7,959 nucleotides of DNA, from NCBI GenBank assembly GCA_002438345.1, contig DJUJ01000181.1, positions 25,387-33,345 on the forward strand. The letters are read 5' to 3'. The stretch comes from Paenibacillus sp. UBA6285 (GTDB lineage Bacteria > Bacillota > Bacilli > Paenibacillales > Paenibacillaceae). Position 1 is the first letter of the stretch, and each line of letters starts with the position of its first letter. The position numbers were made by a program, and so were the translations under genes. Of this stretch, positions 1 through 5,532 are shown in pieces. The notes under the pieces were generated by a model. It was not told where the DNA came from, did no database searches, and worked only from the letters and a program-made list of their open reading frames with translations.

Positions 1-40
1 ACTCTCTCTTGTGCGTTCTAGGGACAAGCCTGACGGTAGT

Positions 41-73
41 CAAGAGGTGTATACGAAAGTAAAGAGTAGTATA
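41..73 (+). promoter_or_regulatory. Candidate activator site: two direct repeats 20 bp apart
   Basis: Bases 41-53 (CAAGAGGTGTATA) and 61-73 (AAAGAGTAGTATA) match at 10 of 13 positions, and the shared GAGnnGTATA core recurs exactly 20 bp later. Two turns of the helix place both copies on one DNA face, the arrangement common for dimeric AraC-family regulators. The downstream copy ends immediately before the expected -35 position (about 74-79) of a candidate -10 at 97-102, which fits a class II activator. The AraC-type response regulator encoded at 5533-7215 is the natural candidate ligand. The repeat is seen directly; binding is inference. Confidence 0.4.
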
Positions 74-102
74 TAGATGGGGGTCTTTCCCTTTCCTATA
101 CT
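74..102 (+). promoter_or_regulatory. Candidate sigma-A promoter for the transport operon
   Basis: TATACT at 97-102 matches the -10 consensus TATAAT at five of six bases. The 17-base-spaced -35 position (74-79, TAGATG) is poor, matching three of six, as expected for a promoter that needs an activator. The direct repeat at 41-73 abuts it upstream. Transcription would start near 109, leaving a leader of about 60 bases. TATATA at 70-75 is an alternative -10 without a usable -35. A short inverted repeat (TTTCCTA 92-98 with TAGGAAG 108-114, one G-U pair) overlaps the -10 region. Confidence 0.33.
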
Positions 103-158
103 AGAACTAGGAAGAGAAGCTGAATGAAGCAGATGCACGACCTATTTTGAGACAATGT

Positions 159-165
159 GGAGGGG
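159..165 (+). promoter_or_regulatory. Ribosome binding site that sets the lipoprotein start at 170
   Basis: GGAGGGG lies four bases before the ATG at 170. The upstream in-frame ATG at 155 has no comparable site, and starting there would put five extra residues (MWRGN) before an otherwise standard lipoprotein signal peptide, so 170 is preferred. Confidence 0.75.
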
Positions 166-169
166 TAAT

Positions 170-1831
170 ATGAAGAAAAAAAGTAGAATACTTCTGATCG
201 TCGCATTGATCCTAAGTTTAACTATCACGGCATGCGGCAAAACCACAAATGAAGGGGAGAAGCAGCCTGAGAAGCAGCCTGAGACACCTGTGGAACAAAA
301 AAATGAAGTGATTGAAGTTTCAACAGTTTCGGCAAGCGATCAGTATCTCAAATTCGATGAGGGCGAAAGCTTTGAGAAGAACTCGGTCTATGATGCGTAT
401 GAGAAAGATATCGGCGTGAAGCTCACAAATAAATGGGTGTCCGCCGATGACGTTCAATTCAAGGAAAAAGTGAAGATGTCCATCGCCTCCAATGATCTTC
501 CGGACTTCATGAAGGTTAATGCTACACAGCTGAAAGAGCTGACCGAAGCGGATATGATTATGGATATCACGGACGTATATGACAAGAATGCGACGGATGA
601 GACGAAGAAATTCTTGTCGATGGATGGCGGAATGCAACTGAAGACCGCCACTTTCGACGGTAAACTCATGGGGATTCCAAGTTCTTATAATCCGTACCAG
701 TATCAGTTCCTCTATGTACGCACGGACTGGCTGAAGAAATTGAACCTGCCGGAACCGAAGACGATGGCGGATCTCTTGACGATCGCCGAAGCGTTCAAAA
801 CAAAAGATCCAGGCGGCACTGGGAAACCGCATGGAATTGCAATTAGCAAAGATCCATTTAACCAGTCCACAGCCGTTACAGGACTAATAGCATTCTTGAA
901 TAGTTACCATGCTTATGAAAATCTTTGGATGGAAGACGGAAATGGCAATTTGGTCAACAGTGACATTCAGCCTCAAGTGAAAGACGCACTTAAGGCGCTG
1001 CAGGAAATGTTCAAGAAAGGATTAATTGATCCTGAGTTCGTCGTTAAAGATGTGGAGAAAGCAGCAGAGCTCCTCTATAACAACAACGCAGGTATCGTAT
1101 ACGGCCAGTCTTGGGTACCGGCTCAGCTCGCTAAAGGCGCAGTAAAGGATGGTAAAGTCCTACAAGAGTGGGGCGTATTCCCGATTCCATCGGTGGATAG
1201 CAAACCTGCACTATCGCAGATAGGTTTGGGTGTTGACGAATATTATGTTATCTCCAAGCAAGCGAAGCATCCGGAAGGCGTTATTAAATTGCTGAACCAT
1301 TGGATTGAAGTGGATAATCATCCGACGCCAGAACAGAAAGTGTATGAGTATGGTAAAGACCTGAAGGAGAAAGGCAACAACTACTGGCTTCTAAGCCCGC
1401 TTCGTGTTGGTAAACAAAAGGATAATAACGGTGAAATATTGCCAAAAGCGATCGAGAACAAAGACGAGAGCATTTTGGAGACGAAAGATCATAAAACTCG
1501 TTACGAGCGTGCCATGAAGTATGTTGACGGTACCGATATCAACATGTGGTGGGAATATCTGATTTCAGGTCCAAAAGGCGCATATTCACTTGTTCCTGAA
1601 ATTCAGAACAATAAACAGTACCTACAAAACAAATTCTACGGCGCACCGACTCCAACCATGGCAGATCGACAAGAAATCCTGAAGAAGAAGCGGGATGAAG
1701 TATACTTCAAGATTATGATGAATCAAGTATCCGTGGATGAATTCGATAAATTCGTGGAAGAGTGGAAAAAGCTTGGCGGCGACGAAATGACCAAAGAAGT
1801 CAATGAATGGTACGCGACTCACAAACAATGA
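170..1831 (+). CDS. LplA-like extracellular solute-binding lipoprotein (CUT1 sugar ABC importer)
   Basis: This 553-residue protein is the substrate-binding component of a family 1 (CUT1-type) carbohydrate importer, anchored by lipid to the outer face of the membrane. The signal peptide has a positive start (MKKKSR), a hydrophobic core, and a lipobox ITAC with the lipidated cysteine at residue 22. A hydrophilic, glutamate- and proline-rich linker follows to about residue 45 and contains an EKQP tandem duplication. The C-terminal part carries hallmarks of the long LplA/YtcQ-type binding proteins: YGAPTPTM at 490-497 and DEFDKFVEEWKKLGG at about 523-537. Length is normal for this group. It is first in the operon, with a terminator after it and permease genes beyond. 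The family call is firm; the substrate is unknown. In Bacillus subtilis related systems handle pectin-derived or other oligosaccharides, which is suggestive only. Confidence 0.93.
   Translation: MKKKSRILLIVALILSLTITACGKTTNEGEKQPEKQPETPVEQKNEVIEVSTVSASDQYLKFDEGESFEKNSVYDAYEKDIGVKLTNKWVSADDVQFKEKVKMSIASNDLPDFMKVNATQLKELTEADMIMDITDVYDKNATDETKKFLSMDGGMQLKTATFDGKLMGIPSSYNPYQYQFLYVRTDWLKKLNLPEPKTMADLLTIAEAFKTKDPGGTGKPHGIAISKDPFNQSTAVTGLIAFLNSYHAYENLWMEDGNGNLVNSDIQPQVKDALKALQEMFKKGLIDPEFVVKDVEKAAELLYNNNAGIVYGQSWVPAQLAKGAVKDGKVLQEWGVFPIPSVDSKPALSQIGLGVDEYYVISKQAKHPEGVIKLLNHWIEVDNHPTPEQKVYEYGKDLKEKGNNYWLLSPLRVGKQKDNNGEILPKAIENKDESILETKDHKTRYERAMKYVDGTDINMWWEYLISGPKGAYSLVPEIQNNKQYLQNKFYGAPTPTMADRQEILKKKRDEVYFKIMMNQVSVDEFDKFVEEWKKLGGDEMTKEVNEWYATHKQ
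257..280 (+). repeat. Perfect tandem 12-bp duplication in the lipoprotein linker
   Basis: GAGAAGCAGCCT occurs twice without interruption (257-268, 269-280), in frame, encoding EKQP-EKQP at residues 30-37. It sits in the flexible linker between the lipidated cysteine and the folded domain, where length change is usually tolerated. Confidence 0.9.
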
Positions 1832-1844
1832 TAGCAGGAGAATC

Positions 1845-1878
1845 GAGGGGTTGGACACAAACGACCCCTCTTTTCTTT
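1845..1878 (+). terminator. Intrinsic terminator between lipoprotein and permease genes
   Basis: GAGGGGTTG (1845-1853) pairs with CGACCCCTC (1862-1870), nine base pairs with one G-U, closing an eight-base loop. TTTTCTTT follows at 1871-1878. It begins 13 bases after the lipoprotein stop codon. No convincing new promoter lies between it and the next gene, about 40 bases on, so it probably terminates only part of the transcripts and lowers expression of the permease and regulator genes relative to the binding protein. Confidence 0.85.
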
Positions 1879-1908
1879 AACCTAGTTCTTAATTTTTAGT
1901 CCTACAGC

Positions 1909-1915
1909 GAGGTGG
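1909..1915 (+). promoter_or_regulatory. Ribosome binding site that sets the first permease start at 1921
   Basis: GAGGTGG ends five bases before the ATG at 1921. An in-frame GTG at 1912 lies inside this site and has no site of its own, so it is unlikely to be the start. Confidence 0.75.
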
Positions 1916-1920
1916 ATGGC

Positions 1921-2826
1921 ATGAATGTATTAACGCGTATGTGGAAGAGGGAGTGGCCGCTTCACTTGATGTTGGTTCCTGGGATCGTATTGGTCCTCAT
2001 CTTCAGTTATATCCCGATGGCAGGCATTATGATGGCCTTTCAGAAATACGTACCGAATAAAGGGTTGTTCGGCTCACCATTTATTGGTCTTAAAAACTTT
2101 CAGTTACTGATGGATTACCCCGATATCGGCCGGATATTCTTCAATACAGTATACATTGCGGTGATGAAAATTGTAGCAGGCATGATCGTTCCGGTCACCA
2201 TAGCGATACTGCTGAATGAGCTGCGGAAAGAATGGGTCAAACGGACCTTCCAGACGCTCGTGTACTTGCCGCATTTTCTATCATGGGTCTTGTTAAGCGG
2301 TATTCTAATCGATGTATTGTCTCCATCTTCCGGTATTCTCAATCAAGTGCTTGGCTTGTTTGGTATCGACCCTGTTTTTTTCCTGGGAGACAATAAATGG
2401 TTCCCTTATGTCATGGTCATATCGGATGTATGGAAAGAGTTCGGATTTGGTACGATTGTCTATCTGGCTGCGCTTACCGGTATTAATCCGTCACTGTACG
2501 AGGCAGCGGAGATCGACGGCGCAGGACGCTTTAAGCAGACGTTACATGTGACGCTGCCGGGGATGCTTCCTATTATCGTTCTCATGTTTACGCTTAGTAT
2601 CGGGAATGTACTGAATGCCGGATTTGATCAAATCTTCAACCTATACAGTCCTCCGGTCTATGAAAGCGCGGATATTATCGATACCTTCGTATATCGTATG
2701 GGGATTGAGCAAGCACAGTTCGGTTTCGCTACGGCCGTAGGACTGCTGAAATCCGTCATCTCTTTCATATTCGTATCTATGTCCTATATCTTAGCCTATC
2801 GTGTAGCGAATTACCGCATTTTCTAA
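1921..2826 (+). CDS. LplB-like ABC sugar importer permease (first of two)
   Basis: This 301-residue integral membrane protein is one of two MalF/MalG-like permease subunits forming the translocation path. Hydrophobic segments are visible at about 15-37, 76-98, 113-133, 161-187, 215-232 and 268-294, consistent with six spans. The cytoplasmic coupling loop (EAA motif) is clear: EAAEIDGAG at 194-202 continuing to LP at 212-213, where the ATPase docks. The C-terminal end, LAYRVANYRIF, is typical of the LplB/YteP group. It follows the terminator and precedes the partner permease by 34 bases. An inverted repeat begins inside its last codons and encloses its stop codon. Annotation from GTG 1912 would add three residues; the ribosome binding site argues for 1921. 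Confidence 0.93.
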   Translation: MNVLTRMWKREWPLHLMLVPGIVLVLIFSYIPMAGIMMAFQKYVPNKGLFGSPFIGLKNFQLLMDYPDIGRIFFNTVYIAVMKIVAGMIVPVTIAILLNELRKEWVKRTFQTLVYLPHFLSWVLLSGILIDVLSPSSGILNQVLGLFGIDPVFFLGDNKWFPYVMVISDVWKEFGFGTIVYLAALTGINPSLYEAAEIDGAGRFKQTLHVTLPGMLPIIVLMFTLSIGNVLNAGFDQIFNLYSPPVYESADIIDTFVYRMGIEQAQFGFATAVGLLKSVISFIFVSMSYILAYRVANYRIF

Positions 2827-2844
2827 TGCAATCGGCGGTAATTC
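2808..2844 (+). other. Hairpin enclosing the first permease stop codon
   Basis: GAATTACCGC (2808-2817) and GCGGTAATTC (2835-2844) are perfect 10-bp inverted repeats with 17 bases between. ATT (2818-2820) can additionally pair with AAT (2825-2827). The TAA stop (2824-2826) lies in the loop, and the right arm ends five bases before the ribosome binding core of the next gene (AGGGAG, 2848-2853). No T-run follows, so it is not an intrinsic terminator. A role in mRNA stability or coupling of the two permeases is inference. Confidence 0.7.
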
Positions 2845-2860
2845 AGAAGGGAGACACATC

Positions 2861-3745
2861 GTGCGTACTAACAGATCATTCGGAAGAAAATTGCTTTTGA
2901 TATGTAATTTTATTTTTCTGGCATCCGTATCTTTGTTATGCCTTATGCCTATTATTCATATTTTGGCGCTCTCGTTCAGCTCCGGGCAGGCAGCATCCGC
3001 CGGAAAAGTCATCCTGTGGCCAGTTGAATTCACAACGGCTGCTTATGCTAACGTATTTGGAAAACCTGAATATTTACGCGCATTCTGGGTATCGATTCAG
3101 CGGGTCCTTATTGGAACGACAATCAGCATGTTCCTGACGATTATCACGGCCTATCCATTATCCAAAGATTCTCGCCAATTTCGGCTGCGGACCTTCTATT
3201 CATGGTTCTTCGTGTTCACGATTTTATTCAGTGGCGGGCTTATTCCCAACTATTTAACCGTGAAGAACCTTGGGATGCTCGATACAATCTGGGCTTTGGT
3301 GCTGCCAGGAGCGGTCACGGTGTTCAACGTTATTCTGCTGCTGAATTTCTATCGCAGTCTGCCCAAAGAACTTGAGGAATCTTCGCTGCTCGATGGGGCA
3401 GGTCAATTTACTACCTTATGGAAAATATATGTGCCGCTATCGTTGCCGGCATTGGCAACGACAGGTCTTTTCACCATGGTGGGGCATTGGAATAGCTGGT
3501 TTGACGGTATGATTTACATGAATCATCCCGAGAATTATCCGCTGCAGACCTTCCTGCAGACGATCATTATCAAAATGGATTTCCGCTTTATTAAACCTGA
3601 GAGGGCAGAATTAATGATCAAATTGTCTGATCGTACGAGCAGAGCAGCTCAAATTTTCGTAGCAGCATTTCCGATTCTAATCGTGTATCCGTTCTTGCAG
3701 CGGTTCTTCATTAAAGGAATTGTGATGGGGAGTGTCAAAGAATAA
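2861..3745 (+). CDS. LplC/YtcP-like ABC sugar importer permease (second of two)
   Basis: This 294-residue MalG-type permease pairs with the preceding one. Translation starts at GTG 2861, seven bases after GGAG (2850-2853). Membrane segments appear at about 12-40, 78-101, 113-129, 142-164, 196-210 and 264-287. The coupling loop is a variant EAA motif, LEESSLLDGAG at 171-181, ending with the LSLP segment at 193-196. The tail, RFFIKGIVMGSVKE, is the characteristic end of the LplC/YtcP/AraQ-like group, so the protein is complete. It lies 34 bases after the first permease and 40 bases before the sensor kinase gene, with no terminator on either side, consistent with cotranscription. Confidence 0.93.
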   Translation: MRTNRSFGRKLLLICNFIFLASVSLLCLMPIIHILALSFSSGQAASAGKVILWPVEFTTAAYANVFGKPEYLRAFWVSIQRVLIGTTISMFLTIITAYPLSKDSRQFRLRTFYSWFFVFTILFSGGLIPNYLTVKNLGMLDTIWALVLPGAVTVFNVILLLNFYRSLPKELEESSLLDGAGQFTTLWKIYVPLSLPALATTGLFTMVGHWNSWFDGMIYMNHPENYPLQTFLQTIIIKMDFRFIKPERAELMIKLSDRTSRAAQIFVAAFPILIVYPFLQRFFIKGIVMGSVKE

Positions 3746-3757
3746 TATAGGGCACTC
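3730..3757 (+). other. Short hairpin enclosing the second permease stop codon
   Basis: GAGTGTC (3730-3736) pairs with GGCACTC (3751-3757), seven base pairs including one G-U, across a 14-base AT-rich loop that holds the TAA stop (3743-3745). No T-run follows, so it is unlikely to terminate transcription. It is weaker than the hairpin at 2808-2844. Confidence 0.45.
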
Positions 3758-3785
3758 AAACTAAGACATTGCAGGAGAACAAACG

Positions 3786-5519
3786 ATGAAAATCCGATTC
3801 TTGATTAAAGATTCCTCTATATTCCAGAAAATAATGGCTGCCTTTCTGGCAGCCTTGTTTCCGCTCATGGCGATTACCTGGTTGATTAATGAGAAGGGTT
3901 CGGACAATATTCGGAGTGAAATTTCCGAGTCTATTCTAAATACGACTCGCTTCTATCTGGATTCACTCGACAAGGAAGCAGACCGGATCAGCCGTTATTT
4001 GCCGAACTATGTGATGGACAAAGACTTGATGGAAATTGCAACTACAGGCAATTACATGAGTTATTACGATCGTGCGCAAAAAATATTAGATATCCAAAGA
4101 CGGCTTGAATTGATGAAGAACTCAAGTCCATTTATTCAAGAAGCAAGGGCGTATATCCCTCTTATCGACCGAACGATTCTTAGCAATAAATTTGAAACTT
4201 CGATGAATAAGCAGGAATATGCTTCTATGCAGCAAAATAAGAGATTATACGAAGAACCTTTCATTTACTGGAACGATCGATTATTTATTTCCATGCAATA
4301 CCCCATTAATACCGTTAAAAATCCGATTTATATCGTAGCGGTTGAATTATCGACTATCAAAATCAGAGAAACGTTATCTCAAATCGGCAGCTCGCGTGGT
4401 GGACAGAGCGTATTGCTCAATCTGGAACGTGGTTGGGAGATCGAGAGTGACATGGATCCGGAACTGCTGGAACAAATGAAATCCTTCGCTGCGGATAAGC
4501 GGGAATTGCAAAAAGACGAAGGATACGAAACGATTATGTATAATGGTAAGCGGTTTCTTACGGTATATAAATACTCCAGTCTCTGGAATTCCTATTCGAT
4601 TATGTGCATTCCCGAAGAGACGATCTTGGGTTCCCTTGAGATCTATCGAACATTGTTCTGGTGGGCTTGCGCGCTAGCTGTGGGTATTGTCGTTTTCTTC
4701 TCCTACTTTCTATTACGATTTATCTATCGGCCATTAATGAAACTTGTGCATTCCTTTCGGCGCGTTCAGCAGAATAGGCTGGAACCGATCGTGATCGATC
4801 GCGGAGCCGATGAGTTCGGGTATTTGTACCAAGCTTTTAATAATACGATCCGATCCTTGAAAACACTAATCGAGGAAAATTACGAGCAGCAAATCAGGAA
4901 CCAGCGTTCCGAACTGAAACGATTGCAATCGCAAATTAATCCTCATTTTTTATATAATTGTTTTTTTGTATTGTGCCGGTTAATTAAATCCGAGAATCAG
5001 AAGGAAAAGGCTTATCAATTCTGCCTATGCATCGGACAATATTTTCAGTTCATTACTCGCAATGACGAGGATGACATTCCGCTGGGGCTGGAGGTCAATC
5101 ATTCTCGCACGTATGTAGACATGCAAACCATATGTTACGGAGACCGTATTCAAGTCAAGTTCGAAGGTGATGTTCCCGATCTCTTCGTGCCGAGGCTGAT
5201 TCTGCAGCCGATCATCGAAAATGCTTATAAGCATGCCTTAGGCAATATGATTCAGCAGGGTGAGCTATGGGTTCATTGTGAGCGGGTGGGAGATGTATTC
5301 TCCATTTATGTTGAAGATAATGGCCGAAGCATCCCCGATGCGGAGATCGAACAGCTTCAGAAGCGGCTGCGTCAATCCACCACTCGGATGGAGGAAACAA
5401 CCGGAATCATAAATGTGCATCGCAGAATACAGCTGCGGTACGGTGAGGAATATGGCATTACAGTGTCACGTTCTTCTCTTGGTGGACTTCAAGTAAGAAT
5501 CAATCTGAGCGCGAACTAG
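3786..5519 (+). CDS. YesM-like membrane sensor histidine kinase
   Basis: This 577-residue kinase of the HisK/LytS-YesM type senses an extracellular signal and phosphorylates the downstream response regulator. A first membrane span (about 13-34) and a second (289-313) flank an extracytoplasmic domain of about 250 residues, probably a Cache-like fold. HAMP follows at about 314-365, then the phosphoacceptor region with QSQINPHFLYN (H387). In the ATPase domain the N box is QPIIENAYKH (474-483) and the G1 box is DNGRS (511-515), where the family usually has DNGxG. The ATP lid reads TTGIINVHRR (538-547), lacking the first glycine of the usual GxGLxNVxxR. The ATG has AGGAG eight bases upstream. The C terminus runs directly into the regulator's ribosome binding site. 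Kinase identity is firm; the ligand is unknown. Confidence 0.93.
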   Translation: MKIRFLIKDSSIFQKIMAAFLAALFPLMAITWLINEKGSDNIRSEISESILNTTRFYLDSLDKEADRISRYLPNYVMDKDLMEIATTGNYMSYYDRAQKILDIQRRLELMKNSSPFIQEARAYIPLIDRTILSNKFETSMNKQEYASMQQNKRLYEEPFIYWNDRLFISMQYPINTVKNPIYIVAVELSTIKIRETLSQIGSSRGGQSVLLNLERGWEIESDMDPELLEQMKSFAADKRELQKDEGYETIMYNGKRFLTVYKYSSLWNSYSIMCIPEETILGSLEIYRTLFWWACALAVGIVVFFSYFLLRFIYRPLMKLVHSFRRVQQNRLEPIVIDRGADEFGYLYQAFNNTIRSLKTLIEENYEQQIRNQRSELKRLQSQINPHFLYNCFFVLCRLIKSENQKEKAYQFCLCIGQYFQFITRNDEDDIPLGLEVNHSRTYVDMQTICYGDRIQVKFEGDVPDLFVPRLILQPIIENAYKHALGNMIQQGELWVHCERVGDVFSIYVEDNGRSIPDAEIEQLQKRLRQSTTRMEETTGIINVHRRIQLRYGEEYGITVSRSSLGGLQVRINLSAN

Positions 5520-5525
5520 AGGAGG
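5518..5525 (+). promoter_or_regulatory. Ribosome binding site overlapping the kinase stop codon
   Basis: AGAGGAGG begins inside the kinase TAG stop (5517-5519) and ends seven bases before the regulator ATG at 5533. This near-consensus site on a 13-base gap suggests translational coupling of kinase and regulator and efficient regulator synthesis. Confidence 0.7.
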
Positions 5526-5532
5526 AATCAGC

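Noticed and set aside
8..44. Short inverted repeats CTTGT/ACAAG (8-12, 24-28) and TGAC/GTCA (31-34, 39-42).
   Set aside because: Stems of four to five base pairs with no T-run or known site nearby are expected by chance.
48..61. A catabolite-repression (cre)-like sequence, TGTATACGAAAGTA.
   Set aside because: It agrees with the cre consensus TGWAARCGNTWNCA at only 11 of 14 positions with a poor right half, and it overlaps the better-supported direct repeat.
124..150. Eight-codon open frame (MKQMHDLF) ahead of the lipoprotein gene, a possible leader peptide.
   Set aside because: The upstream AGGA is 11 bases from the ATG, the peptide has no attenuation-like codon run, and such short frames are expected by chance.
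320..832. A 170-codon open frame on the minus strand inside the lipoprotein gene.
   Set aside because: It lies wholly antisense to a clearly coding gene, shows no recognisable domain, and its composition is what the reverse of this reading frame would give. Other minus-strand frames (454-669, 1622-1858, 2115-2342, 5025-5234, 5212-5400, 5776-6027, 6743-6973) are rejected for the same reason.
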